A DNA stretch of 64,000 nucleotides. Source: Tahibacter harae. GTDB lineage: Bacteria > Pseudomonadota > Gammaproteobacteria > Xanthomonadales > Rhodanobacteraceae. Position numbers and translations under genes: made by a program. The notes beneath the pieces were generated by a model that had not been told where the DNA came from, ran no database searches, and saw only the letters and a program-made list of their open reading frames with translations. This document shows positions 35,501 to 43,921 of this stretch, piece by piece; position 1 is the first letter of the stretch; each line of letters begins with the position of its first letter. The stretch is from NCBI RefSeq assembly GCF_024437735.1, contig NZ_JANFQO010000026.1, positions 1 to 64,000 of the forward strand, read 5' to 3'.

Positions 35501-38500
35501 GCACGACGGAGAAATTCGTGCTCGCGTACACGGTGCCGCTGTACTGGCCCACCGCCTGCAGCGTGGTGGCATAGGTGCCGGGCAGGCGGAACAGGCTGCG
35601 GCTGGCGCCGCTGAAATCGGCGCCGGCATCGACCGGGAAGCCGTTGCTGATCTGCGGGAACTCGCCGCTGAGCACAAGGCCGCCGCCGGCCGGGTTCAGC
35701 CGCGACAGACACCAGCCGTCCTGCACGTGACCGTTGGCGGCCAGACAGCCCGGATCGGCGAATTCGTTGCGCACGCTGTCGGCGGCGGGTTCGTCCTGCA
35801 GCACGTTGCCGCCCATGGGCTGGCCGGCGCTGGGCAGGCTGGAGGTGGCACGGGTGATCGCGTAGCGCAGTTTGACCGGCTCGGGCACCGCGCCGCCGCT
35901 GTTCTGCACGCGCACGGCATAGCCCTGCAGGTTGTAGGTGAGGCCGTCGTTGCCCGGCTGCGGCGTGACGCTGAGCGCGACGCTGGCCGCGGCGAAGCCG
36001 AACTCGACCCGGCCCAGCGCCGCCGGTGCGCCCGGCGGCGCTTCCGGCGCCAGCGGATCGTCGTGGTAGGTGCGCACCTGCAGATCGGCGATCTGCGCCG
36101 CGCTCATGTCGCGCGGCAGTACCGGCGTGCCGGCCGGCGTGGCGACGAAGCCGTTGTCCAGCGCGATCACATCGGCGGGGAACGGCTTGAGCGCACTGGC
36201 GGCATAGCCGGCGAACACCGCCGGCGCCGCGCCGCTGACGCAGCCGGCGCTGGTGGCCGAACTGGGGCAGTCGCTGGGATCGAGGTAGAGGTAATGGGCG
36301 AAGGCGCCGGCGAAGCGGTTGGCATCCGCCGAGCCGGCCGTGGCCCCGCCCAGGCGGACCACGCCGGGCGCCGGGCGGCTGGCGCGGTAATCGTGATCGG
36401 CGAAATAGACCGCCACGCCGCGCGCGGCCGGGCCGGCCGCGCCGTTGAATTGGTTGCCGCGCACGTCGGCTTCGATGCGGGCGAAGGCCAGCGGCAGGCC
36501 GCCGAACACCTTGGTATTGATCCACAGGTGGACAAAGTCGCCTGCCGCCGGCGCATCGAACTGATTGTCCTGCAGATGCCAGCTCTGGCTGTTCTGCACT
36601 GCCACGCCGATGGCATGGCCGCTGAAATGGTTATTGCCGATGTGCACATAGGCATTGCTGTGCTGCACGCTCTTGATGCCGAGCGAACGCAGCGCGGGAA
36701 TGGCCGGCGCGAAATCGTTGCCGTCGACCTCGAACAGGCCCTGGGCCTCGCCCGCCTCCAGGCCGGCGCCGGAGAAGGTGTTGCCGCTGACCAGCACGCG
36801 GCCGTTGTTGTAGCGCAGGTTGGCGTCCTGGGAGCCGGCGGTGATGCGGTTGTTGTCCAGCCACAGCACCGGCGCGATGCCGTCGGTGGCGAGACTGGGC
36901 GGCCCCTGCACCGGCGGCGTGGCCGGCGCATCGTCGAATTCGACGCCGGAGCCGAACAGGCGCAGGTCCGCTCCGCTGCCGGAGCCTTCGATGGTGTTGT
37001 TGCGCACGACCAGACCGGACAGGGCGGCACTGCCCTGGGCGTAGCCGCGGCCGTTGAGGCTGAGCGCATGACGCTGGGCGAACGGCGCCAGCGGCGGATC
37101 GGCCAGGTTGGAATCGACCGCGCGGATCGTATTGCCTTCGATCACCAGGCCGCTGGGCGTCTCGCCGCCGGGCAGCGCGGCGATGGCCGTGCCCAGCCTG
37201 TCCAGGTCGATGCGGAATTCGAGATTGTCCACGGTCACGTCGCGCGCCAGCACGCGCAGCACGGCGGGTGCGCCGCTGACGCTGGCCGGCGCGCTCAGCA
37301 CCGGCGCATCCGGCGCGCCGGCCGCGCCGCTGCGGGTGATGCGCACGCGCTTGGTCACGTCGGTCTGCGCCGCCAGCACCACGCCGTCGCTGATGCGCAG
37401 CACATGGCCGTTGAGCGTGGTGGCATCGTCGATGGCCGCCTGCAGCGAGCAGAAGGTGCGGCCGGTGTCGGCATTGGTGACGACGACGTTCATCGGCGCC
37501 GCGTTCGGACGCAGGTCGATGTCGCGCACGCTGCTGCCGTTGGTACCGCTGACGCTGCTGCCGTCGATCGTGTTGCTGCCGATGATGGCGCAGGTGAACT
37601 GGCTGTTGCCGCGGCCGAAATAGGCATTGGCCGCGGCCTGGTCGCCGTCGGCCGGCGGCAGCGGCGTATTGCCGGCCTGGCGCTGGATGGCGATGTCGCT
37701 GGCGGACACCGTATTGCCTTCGACGCGCGACTGCAGGCCTTCGATCACGATGCCGTAGCCGTCGAAATCCGCCGCCGGCTGGCTGATGCCGCTGACCGTG
37801 TTGTTGCGCACGACCACGCCTTGGGGCACATCCCCGTTGAGCGCCGCATCGCGCGCGCGGCGGATCACGGCGATGCCGGAAAGATCGCGGCTGTCTACCG
37901 GCGCCACCGTGCGCAACACATGGTTGTCCTCGACCACGATGGCGCCCGAACCCGCCGCCGCCGGCGTGGCCAGGCCGCTGCCGGAAGGATTGTTCAGGGT
38001 GATGCCGAAGCGGCCGTTGTCCTGTACGCGGTTGTGGTGGATATGCGTCACGCCCGGGCCTTCGGCGCCGAGCACGCCCATGCCGGCGTCGCCGTTGTCG
38101 ATCACCAGGTTGTTGCGCATGACCACGCCGCTGGCGGCGCCGTCGAGCAGTTCCATGCCGGCCAGGCTGTTGTTGGCCACATGGTTGTTGTCCAGCACGA
38201 AATTGGTCTTGCGCGCATCCCACACCGCGATGCCGCGGCGCTGGTTGTCGTGCGTGCTCACATGCGAGATGCGCACATCGTCGAGCAGGCTGCCCACGTC
38301 CAGCAGCACGCCGCCGCCGATGCCGCCGGCGGTGCCGCACCAACTCAGCTCCGTGGTGTAGTTGGCCGCCTGGAACGGCGCGTCGGGATCGACGTCGGCC
38401 AGGCTGGCGTCGCCGATGCGCAGGCCGTCGGGCTCGCTGCCGGAGCCGGGCGTGGCGAAGATGCAGCTGCCGTCGAAGCGGGTCACGCGCAGTTGCTTGA

Positions 38501-41500
38501 TGGTGACGTCCTGCGCGCCGACCACGCTGATGCCGTTGCCGGCCAGGCGCACGCCGTTGACGTCGGCGCCGTCGATCTCCGACACGATGGCGCCGCCCTG
38601 CAGGCTGCCGCGCAGCACCAGGCCGGGCAAGGTGGCCGGAATCACCACCGATTCGCGGAAGCGGCCCTGGCCCAGCACGATGGCGTTGCCCGGCCCGGCC
38701 GCGGCGATCGCGGCGGCAATGCTGGAATGCAGCGCCGGCGTACCGCTTTCGCTGGCGTCGGCGTAGCGCCGTATCGCATCGTTGACGAAGGCGCGCGCCA
38801 CGCCGCCGTTGGCGACCAGCGTGCCGCTGACTTCGATCACGGGCTGGGTGCCGGTGGCGGCGAACTGCTCGAAGCCGCTGACGCCTTCGAGCAGGCCGTT
38901 GAAGGTATTGGTGCCGCAGAGTTCCACCGCGTCCACGGCCCAGCCGCCGGTCTGGTCGAAGGCGTAGACGCCGTATTCCTGCACGCCCGCGGCCGGAGTT
39001 TCGCTGAAGGTGTTGTCGCAGATGCGCACGTTGCTCAGCGTGGTGCCGGTCCGCGCACGCAGGGTGATGCCGTTGGCATTGATGCGGCGATTGACCGGCG
39101 CCGGATTGACCCGGCCGCTGCCGTTGTCGGCGAACACCGACTGGCGGATTTCCACATTGTCGATCAGGCTGCCCGCGGCGGAAGTCTTGAGCCAGATGCC
39201 GCCGCCGCCCGTGTAATTGAGTTCATCGCCGCCGGGCGCCGCGCCTATGGGCGCATTGCCGCTGAAGCTGCTGGTCTGGATCAGCACGTTGCGGATCGCG
39301 CTGTTGCTGGCCGGCGCGCCGATATGGTTGACCGAGAAGCCGGCGCCGGAATTGCCGTCGAAGCTGGAGCCGCTGATGACAAGGCCGTCCAGGCTGGCAT
39401 TCTCGGCGAACAGCAGGCCGGCCTGGACATAGCCGCCCGGGTCGTTCACCGGCGGCGTGTTGCCATTGCCGTCGAAATGGCTGTCGACGATGCGCAGGTC
39501 GCGGGTCACGGTGGAACCCGGCGCGGCGTAGGCGATCATGCCGCTGCGCGCGTTGTCCGAAGCCGACACGCGCTCCAGCGTGAGGTAGCTCTGGCTGCCC
39601 GTGAGCACGATGCCGTCGCCGGCCGGATTGGATACGCGCAGGTCGCGCACGGTCAGGCGCTGGCTGGCGGAGCTGCCGCCGGCGGCCAGCGTCAGCGTCG
39701 CGCCGATGACGGTGTCGGCCGCGCCGGCACCGTCGCCGATCAGGCTGACCTCGCGATCGACCAGACCGGCGCCGTAACTACCCTTGGCGATATAGACCAC
39801 GCCGCCGGCCGCGGTATGCGCGACGGCGTCGTTGATCGTGGCGAAGGCGTTGATGCCGTAGTACACCGTTCCCGGCGCGACCGCGCCGTGGCTGAAGCTC
39901 AGCGCGGCGCCGTGGGGCTGGCCGGTGTAGGCGTCGTCGACATAAGTCGCGCTTTCGCTGCCGCTGAAGCCGTAGTCGACCAGGCCCAGGGCCGCGTTCG
40001 CCGCGTCGTCGTAGGTGTGCGCCTGCAGCGCCAGGCGCTGGGCCGCGCTCATACCGGCGGGGAAGGCGCCGTCGTACAGATTGCCGGCAGCGCTGACATT
40101 GCCCGCGAAGGGCCGCACGCGCGTATCCGGAATCGCGCCCACGCCGGGATAGTTCAGCAGGCCGCAGCTCGTGCTGCCGGCAGTGTCGCAACTGTGATCG
40201 TCCAGGCGGAAATAGCGCTGGTGCTTGCCGTCGAAGGTGTTTTCCTGGCCTGGCGTATTGCCGCCGAAGATCAGGCTGGCGTAGACGGCGGCGCCGCCCG
40301 CCTCGTTGTCGTTGATGAATTCGACGGCGCGGCCGGCATTGGCCGCAGTGGCGGCGTAGAAATCATTGCCCTGCGCAGTCAGCGCGAACGGCTGCGGCGG
40401 GCTGGGCGGCGCATCGGTGGTGATTTCCTTGTTGCTGACCACCAGGCTGACGAAGTCGGCCGCCGCAGCCAGCGGCAGGAACACGTTGTCGCGCAGCTGC
40501 ACGCCGGGCCAGTTCTGGATCAGCACGCCGCGGTAGCCGCCGGCATGGTCCAGGAACTGGTTGTTGCTGACGGTCAGCGGCACGCCGGCGTCGTTGTGCA
40601 CCAGGCGCAGCAGCGAGAAATCCGCCGGGTTCGGCGAGGGCGCCGCGGCGGCGTAGGCATCGGCATTGGGGACCGCGCGCACTTCGTTGTTGTCGAACAG
40701 GATGGCGCTGACGCCGGCATTGGGCGAGGAAATCTGCGCGCCGCGGCCGCGCAGGTGGTTGTCGGCGATGGTCACGCTGGTGGCGGTGGAAACGCCGGGC
40801 ACCACGGTGGGGAAGCGCACGATCAGATCCTGCGTGCCCGAGACGATGGTATTGCCGCGCAGTACGCCCAGGCCGCGGTCCATCTGTATGCCGGCGCGGA
40901 AGGCGGCGCCGCCGCTGGCTTCGACCAGGTTGTCCTCGATGCGCACGCTGCGGCCGTCGCGGATGGTGGCGCCGACGGTGTTGTTGACGTGGTTGATCGA
41001 GATCGCATTGGTGAAGCGGAAAGTCGACGCCGCCGCGCCGGACTGGCTGGAGACGAAGCGGTTGCCGCGCACCAGCAGGCCCTCGATGTCGCCGGCGGCG
41101 ACCACGCCTTCGGCGACGTAGGTCTTGTCGGCGGCGAAGTGCAGGTTTTCCACGGCCACGTCGCGCACGTCGTTGACGTAGAGCAGGGCCTGGTTGGTGC
41201 CGCCGCTCTGGCGCGTGAGCACCGGCCGGTTAGCGCCTTCGCCGAGCAGGCGCAGGCCGCGCTTGGCGACGACCACGTTCTCGTTGTACGTGCCGTCGGC
41301 GATGCGGATGGTGTTCCACGGCGTGGCCTGGGCCACGGCGTAATTGATCGTCGCGCAGGGCGCGGACGGATTGCTGCAGTCGCCGCTGTCGCTGCCGCCG
41401 TTGGCAGCGAAGCGTTCGCCCTCGAAGCCTGCGCCTATGGCGCTGCCGCTGCCCGGCGTCACGCTGAGATCGTCGATGAACACGCCTGCCGGCCGGTTCA

Positions 41501-42377
41501 GCGCGAAGGTGCTGCCAGGATTGCGGTCGTTCAGATGATCCGGATTCTCGACCAGGCGGAAGCCCAGCCGGGTCAGGGTGACCTTGGTGCCCGGCGCCGC
41601 GAACGGACCGGCCAGGTAGGCGTCTTCCCAGCTGTCCATGCTGCCGGAAGTCCACACCGTGGCGCCGGCGCCGTCGAACACGGTGTAGGTGATCAGATCG
41701 TTGCGTGCGCCGGGCACCAGCTGGGCGGAGACCTGCAGGCGGTACCAGGTGTCGTGGGCCAGGGCGCCGGACTGGCGGATGTCGTAGCGCACGCCGGCAT
41801 CGTCGAACGGCGGCGGGTCGGTATTGGTCCAGCCGCTGCCCTGGCTGATGCCGACTACCTGCACCGCGAGCACGCCGCCGCTGTCGCGGATCGCCGCGTA
41901 GGTCAGGCGCGCGCCGGGCGCGTCGCTGAGCGAGCTGGAGACCACCAGGCCGTCGTTGCCGGCCGGTACGCGGAACCAGAATCCGGCCTGGACCTGGCTG
42001 CTGGGCCCCGCTCCTTCCTGCACCGAGGCGAAGGCCGGGCTCAGCACGCTGTTGACGCAGCCCTCGTGGAACCAGTTCGACACGCGCCAGGACTGGCGTC
42101 CCGTATGCGCCAGCGCCGGCGTGATTTCCTGATCGTAATTGGCCGCGCCGCAGTTGATGCTCCAGCCGCCCTGGCCGTGCAGCGAGGCACCCAGCGGGCG
42201 GTCGTCCGCCGCGGTCCAGCCGCCGCCGGGCTGGGGATTGCTCTGCCCCGCCGTGAACGGACCGACCGTGCGCGCCGGCGTGGCATTGAACAGTTCGGCC
42301 TGCGCCGTGCCGGCGCTCAGGCAGGCAAACGCGGCGAGCGCCGCCAGGCGCCCGCGATGGTGCAGAAAGGAAATCAT
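29535..42377 (-). CDS. Giant exported beta-helix / MBG-repeat protein (4280 residues)
   Basis: A 12.8-kb gene. ATG 42377 follows GGGAG. Signal peptide: RLAALAAFACLSAGTAQA, cut near residue 27. Residues about 30-310 look like a lectin/jelly-roll domain. Residues about 325-2030 are three or four right-handed parallel beta-helix blocks, each opened by a segment like CATINYAVAQATPWNTIRIA and packed with NNxF/NxV turns. Residues about 2130-3360 mix MBG-type domains (LEQTYNGTPRP, LQQPYTGL) with about six Ig-like units of roughly 140 residues. Residues 3360-3920 are consecutive MBG domains (LSQGYDGTPRC, SDPNYQGSGSA). Then come a Big-1-like domain (to about 4010), a DUF11-like domain, the motif LFRDGFEEG near 4144 and a C-terminal domain of 130 residues. 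No sorting or autotransporter barrel is evident. Probably a surface or secreted adhesin or glycan-binding protein. Confidence 0.93.
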   Translation of the reverse strand: MISFLHHRGRLAALAAFACLSAGTAQAELFNATPARTVGPFTAGQSNPQPGGGWTAADDRPLGASLHGQGGWSINCGAANYDQEITPALAHTGRQSWRVSNWFHEGCVNSVLSPAFASVQEGAGPSSQVQAGFWFRVPAGNDGLVVSSSLSDAPGARLTYAAIRDSGGVLAVQVVGISQGSGWTNTDPPPFDDAGVRYDIRQSGALAHDTWYRLQVSAQLVPGARNDLITYTVFDGAGATVWTSGSMDSWEDAYLAGPFAAPGTKVTLTRLGFRLVENPDHLNDRNPGSTFALNRPAGVFIDDLSVTPGSGSAIGAGFEGERFAANGGSDSGDCSNPSAPCATINYAVAQATPWNTIRIADGTYNENVVVAKRGLRLLGEGANRPVLTRQSGGTNQALLYVNDVRDVAVENLHFAADKTYVAEGVVAAGDIEGLLVRGNRFVSSQSGAAASTFRFTNAISINHVNNTVGATIRDGRSVRIEDNLVEASGGAAFRAGIQMDRGLGVLRGNTIVSGTQDLIVRFPTVVPGVSTATSVTIADNHLRGRGAQISSPNAGVSAILFDNNEVRAVPNADAYAAAAPSPNPADFSLLRLVHNDAGVPLTVSNNQFLDHAGGYRGVLIQNWPGVQLRDNVFLPLAAAADFVSLVVSNKEITTDAPPSPPQPFALTAQGNDFYAATAANAGRAVEFINDNEAGGAAVYASLIFGGNTPGQENTFDGKHQRYFRLDDHSCDTAGSTSCGLLNYPGVGAIPDTRVRPFAGNVSAAGNLYDGAFPAGMSAAQRLALQAHTYDDAANAALGLVDYGFSGSESATYVDDAYTGQPHGAALSFSHGAVAPGTVYYGINAFATINDAVAHTAAGGVVYIAKGSYGAGLVDREVSLIGDGAGAADTVIGATLTLAAGGSSASQRLTVRDLRVSNPAGDGIVLTGSQSYLTLERVSASDNARSGMIAYAAPGSTVTRDLRIVDSHFDGNGNTPPVNDPGGYVQAGLLFAENASLDGLVISGSSFDGNSGAGFSVNHIGAPASNSAIRNVLIQTSSFSGNAPIGAAPGGDELNYTGGGGIWLKTSAAGSLIDNVEIRQSVFADNGSGRVNPAPVNRRINANGITLRARTGTTLSNVRICDNTFSETPAAGVQEYGVYAFDQTGGWAVDAVELCGTNTFNGLLEGVSGFEQFAATGTQPVIEVSGTLVANGGVARAFVNDAIRRYADASESGTPALHSSIAAAIAAAGPGNAIVLGQGRFRESVVIPATLPGLVLRGSLQGGAIVSEIDGADVNGVRLAGNGISVVGAQDVTIKQLRVTRFDGSCIFATPGSGSEPDGLRIGDASLADVDPDAPFQAANYTTELSWCGTAGGIGGGVLLDVGSLLDDVRISHVSTHDNQRRGIAVWDARKTNFVLDNNHVANNSLAGMELLDGAASGVVMRNNLVIDNGDAGMGVLGAEGPGVTHIHHNRVQDNGRFGITLNNPSGSGLATPAAAGSGAIVVEDNHVLRTVAPVDSRDLSGIAVIRRARDAALNGDVPQGVVVRNNTVSGISQPAADFDGYGIVIEGLQSRVEGNTVSASDIAIQRQAGNTPLPPADGDQAAANAYFGRGNSQFTCAIIGSNTIDGSSVSGTNGSSVRDIDLRPNAAPMNVVVTNADTGRTFCSLQAAIDDATTLNGHVLRISDGVVLAAQTDVTKRVRITRSGAAGAPDAPVLSAPASVSGAPAVLRVLARDVTVDNLEFRIDLDRLGTAIAALPGGETPSGLVIEGNTIRAVDSNLADPPLAPFAQRHALSLNGRGYAQGSAALSGLVVRNNTIEGSGSGADLRLFGSGVEFDDAPATPPVQGPPSLATDGIAPVLWLDNNRITAGSQDANLRYNNGRVLVSGNTFSGAGLEAGEAQGLFEVDGNDFAPAIPALRSLGIKSVQHSNAYVHIGNNHFSGHAIGVAVQNSQSWHLQDNQFDAPAAGDFVHLWINTKVFGGLPLAFARIEADVRGNQFNGAAGPAARGVAVYFADHDYRASRPAPGVVRLGGATAGSADANRFAGAFAHYLYLDPSDCPSSATSAGCVSGAAPAVFAGYAASALKPFPADVIALDNGFVATPAGTPVLPRDMSAAQIADLQVRTYHDDPLAPEAPPGAPAALGRVEFGFAAASVALSVTPQPGNDGLTYNLQGYAVRVQNSGGAVPEPVKLRYAITRATSSLPSAGQPMGGNVLQDEPAADSVRNEFADPGCLAANGHVQDGWCLSRLNPAGGGLVLSGEFPQISNGFPVDAGADFSGASRSLFRLPGTYATTLQAVGQYSGTVYASTNFSVVLKQPLAVSYAGAGAVYADGASLPLAFSVMPANDLTGLALAGKVELSYSAGDGPNDGSSFAAGAAAPTLAGGYNASAAVNDSDYTIASGAGTPYSVERKPITLAVSGALSAVYSGQPQGLSVTPSQALSGAPQPGSIAIDYSPAPSPPANAGSYPWNASLSDPNLSAVLSSASAGQWQITRAAPAIVFANLEQTYNGTPRPAAASSSCAAAISATAPACDGAPAVALRYGAAGGSGDACAGSTLAPVNAGDYEVCGTVDSANYSAQATARLRITGSTLVTDLDGPAAGVEVGRAAHYLARLDNTAAQALPANARFLLEITRSGGAISAADLFAVQADEGSGGSFVAAENFGTGPNGGLLFKLDGPLPDGGYAVAGNSALLRNLRVHFATADSYTLRLRAESNTGADLYGSDSVVTGVAAVVPGTDTQLSLNGPGSGVEVGVDTAYTARLRNQGTALGENVSVAYCVTRNGVPATAADLSLGYGAGSSGPFAPLSLDGNGCAVFGPGGGFALPAGYDATTYFNANFSAAGSYAVTAEVKGSTSGLLYAAANLLSQVASSTAGRSVDLAAAAGGLRVGEPAAFFASLHNNAGAIAGLEQQRLCVSTGPAQPATAADLSIEYNFDGSSTYPYALSLDAAGCDLVDGDNGGDAGFDFSPGYAGEVSFRVVFHKAATYTAALGVRGAAAPNTLYASDTLTRVVGRGQAQVTLGNLQQPYTGLHVDASVSTVPALPYSLDYTPANSGPTAAGSYGVTATVDTPDWQGSASGTLVVSDASGLSLGLSGPARTLFGDYVTGFAATLANSGQPTAQPVHTRFAIVRIDDGNADPISAGDVDACVQFGDGNAADCPSGYFSLAFAKTTGTAGGRAAVFLRYPNLPANDQPAPSLGTPLNVPLALRLEPGEYRIQAEVRGSVDDHLFARSELVTTVPALSIGHAGPDVAAAETPLFGAVVLSNSGGRLPPPAKVRLRLHDNGGAVLAPADVDFARQDGSGYVPLVWSQSGSDLVASYLPANGGQIGDGYAATMADRSVYHRLGQYTLSTALVDAATETTLFSLGNQIIEISARGVAITLSDLTQTYNGSPRAAALNTDPPGVAVALSYSGIAPTVYGPSATAPTDAGSYSVSAQAFSALYSGSASGTLVVNAANATLSLGNLSQGYDGTPRCASVVTHPAGLATTLSYDGAAACPTAAGSYVVVAGISDPNYQGSGSAVLTIAPAAGTAIALTDDDGTADGSIHRSYSGASVAAVSATTTPAGLSYAVTYEGVAPTVYAQSTTPPAAVGNYLVRAATTSTDHVVAQATASLVVDAAASAAISIDGAVGGALIRGYNGAPQAVTATTAAPAGLSYTVSYAGIAPTVYPASATPPVDAGQYSVTATISDPNYAGSAPATATLTISRAPSGVTFGPLDFVYDGTAHGSSASLAMDTAAVCSLDYNGAGSGNGTPPVDAGQYLVSASCEGSNFSGSSSATLRIAPKPVSLGLSLPPTAPYDGLDRAGTASVDGDVPADPASLVVLYNGAATPLPRNAGSYLVQVSLDPAEGNYTAPPVSATLVITKAGTVVTLGNLSQTFGAVTAVTAASTATLSGSIAVSYNGSAVLPQAVGSYAVAATVNDPNYEGSASGTLVIAPASANSIAANGSIAASAVAGAALPGTQPSVRITDGTNPVAGVAVSFSLLGGGGSLSGASVNTDANGVATLGGWTLGANPGTQSVRAAAAGISGTVDFSVNATAEVGLSLSISDGRSYAAAGQVLNYLIVAANAGPSNATAASLGSSLPPQFAGASVTWLCAASSGSSCGAASSGSGNLPASITIAAGGSVSFLLSATLQQTADEAVIYAVTLTPPAGAAGSPAGASDQTDMVLFRDGFEEGGDGVNAAGPGLAMHSRDGQHVAGLRVAAVRGLRPQLWLSGLAEQGCRFAIEFARAGDALYVRQRVAGRDGYDIAGAWSSWPQDSDVLALSTSGGRLQLSGDAAAAVGADWQCAAGSLLLWAGDLLE

Positions 42378-42597
42378 CGAGAACTCCCGATGCGGACTGC
42401 GAGATGACGGACTTGCCGCGGTGCGGCGCGGGAAGGCAGGCAGGGCGAGGCCGCTGCGGCCCGGCGTGGCCGGGCCCAGGCGTCCGCGGCGTCAGCCGCG
42501 GACGAGCGCGCGTCCCTGCGCACGGGAATTCCCCGATCGATCCGGTTCATCTCGCCCCCCTGTACGGCGCTGGGTGATGCGCCGCAAGCTGACTGCG

Positions 42598-42620
42598 CTG
42601 CGGCTCTCCCAGAGCCGCAG
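42598..42620. promoter_or_regulatory. Perfect hairpin in the divergent region
   Basis: CTGCGGCTCT pairs exactly with AGAGCCGCAG around a CCC loop. It lies about 220 bases upstream of the giant gene and 135 bases upstream of the second LuxR-type gene. It may be a leader structure or an insulator. There is no T-run on either side. Confidence 0.45.
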
Positions 42621-42683
42621 TACAGCTGGGAACGAGGCTAACCAACCCGGAATGTGGAACGCATCACCTATTTGGGCATTGAC

Positions 42684-42704
42684 GTAGCGCTTGTTTATCG
42701 CTAC
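42684..42704. promoter_or_regulatory. Candidate operator between LuxR-type gene and giant gene
   Basis: GTAGCG-N9-CGCTAC is a perfect 6-bp inverted repeat with an AT-rich spacer (CTTGTTTAT). It overlaps a -35-like TTGACG (42679-42684). The region 42640-42710 is the most AT-rich part of this divergent intergenic space, so it probably contains promoters. It is a reasonable site for LuxR-type autoregulation or joint control. Confidence 0.4.
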
Positions 42705-42754
42705 CCACGTGCGCGAACAGGCCTGCGGGGACAGGCCCGGCCGCGGAGCAAGGG

Positions 42755-43876
42755 ATGGACGCCATGCAGGGGAAAGGCGGCTCCGAACTGATCGAACTGG
42801 CCTATGCGGCAATCGAGGACACGCGCTGCTGGCAGCTGCTGGCCGCCGCGCTGGCGCGGCGCTACGACGCCGGCCAGGCCGTGGTACTGCTGCGCCGGCA
42901 GGGCAATCCGGCCGCCGATGTCGCCGCCTGGGCGCGGCCGCAGGACGGCAGTTATCTGGCGCATTACCAGGCGCTGGACCCGTTCCTGGAACCGGCTCTG
43001 GTGGAGCAGATGAGCCGCCAGCCGCGGGCCTGGCTGTCGCAGCAGCTCATTGACGAACGCGAGCTGCGCGGCAGCGTGTTCTACAACGAATTCCTGCGCC
43101 CGCGCGGCAACCTGTTCTGGGGCTGCGGCGGCAACTACGTGCTCGGCGCCGGCCTGCGCCTGCAGATCGGCGTGCTGCGCGACAAGGCCCTGGGCCAGTT
43201 CGACGAAGCCGACCGCAGCAGCATGGACGAGATCGTGCGCCATGCGCAGCGTGCCGCCGGCCTGGCCCGGCGCCTGGACGACCTGCAGCTGGAGGCGCGC
43301 TACCAGGCCGCGGTGCAGGACAACCTGCTCGACGCCGTGCTCGCGCTGGATGCCGCCGACCGCATCGTGCAGCGCAATGCGCGCGCCGCGGCCTTGCTGG
43401 ACGGCCATGCCGGCGATGCGCGCTTCAGCGTGCGCAGCCTGCGCCTGGCCGGCGCCGCGGAGCAGCAGCGCCTGCACGAGGCGCTGGCGCGCGTGCGCGC
43501 GGCCGGCGGCGGCGATTCGCTGCGCCTGCTGCGCGCCAAGCCGCTGCCGCCGCTGTGCGTGGTGATCGTGCCGGCGGCGGACGCGGGCGCCGGCTGCCTG
43601 CTGCTGTTCCTGCGCGATCCGCGCTGGCCGCAGCACCTGCCCGACAGCGCATTGTGCGAGCTGTTCCAGCTGACCCAGGCACAGGCGCGCGTCTGCGCCG
43701 CGCTGGTGCGCGGCGAAGCGGCCGAGACCATCGCCGCGGACCTGGGCGTGGCGGTCAACACGGTGCGTTCACATATCAAACTGGCGATGGAGCGTCTGGG
43801 CGTGAATCGTCAGTCCGAGCTGGTGCGCCACCTCGGCGCGGCGCTGCCGGCGCTGATCGCCGCCGCGCCGCGCTAG
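42755..43876 (+). CDS. LuxR-family regulator, three-part (downstream paralogue)
   Basis: The 373-residue protein starts at ATG 42755. The N-terminal ~190 residues form a sensor-like domain (LIELAYAAIEDTRCWQLLAA; LRGSVFYNEFLRPRGNLFWG). A PAS-like middle reads NLLDAVLALDAADRIVQRNA. The C-terminal LuxR helix-turn-helix is FQLTQAQARVCAALVRGEA, then ADLGVAVNTVRSHIKLAMER. Architecture and length match the regulator at 28010. It is transcribed away from the giant exported-protein gene, so it is well placed to control it. The ligand is unknown. Confidence 0.9.
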   Translation: MDAMQGKGGSELIELAYAAIEDTRCWQLLAAALARRYDAGQAVVLLRRQGNPAADVAAWARPQDGSYLAHYQALDPFLEPALVEQMSRQPRAWLSQQLIDERELRGSVFYNEFLRPRGNLFWGCGGNYVLGAGLRLQIGVLRDKALGQFDEADRSSMDEIVRHAQRAAGLARRLDDLQLEARYQAAVQDNLLDAVLALDAADRIVQRNARAAALLDGHAGDARFSVRSLRLAGAAEQQRLHEALARVRAAGGGDSLRLLRAKPLPPLCVVIVPAADAGAGCLLLFLRDPRWPQHLPDSALCELFQLTQAQARVCAALVRGEAAETIAADLGVAVNTVRSHIKLAMERLGVNRQSELVRHLGAALPALIAAAPR

Positions 43877-43921
43877 TCCCTGCGGTTGCGCGCAGCAAGC
43901 CCGCTGGCCGAAAATCGCGCC

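Noticed and set aside
33747-42407. Open frame of nearly 2900 codons on the plus strand opposite the giant gene
   Set aside because: It is entirely antisense to a gene with a signal peptide, ribosome site and recognisable domains. Its product is Arg/Ala/Gly/Val-rich with no fold pattern, the usual shadow of a GC-rich gene with strong third-position bias.
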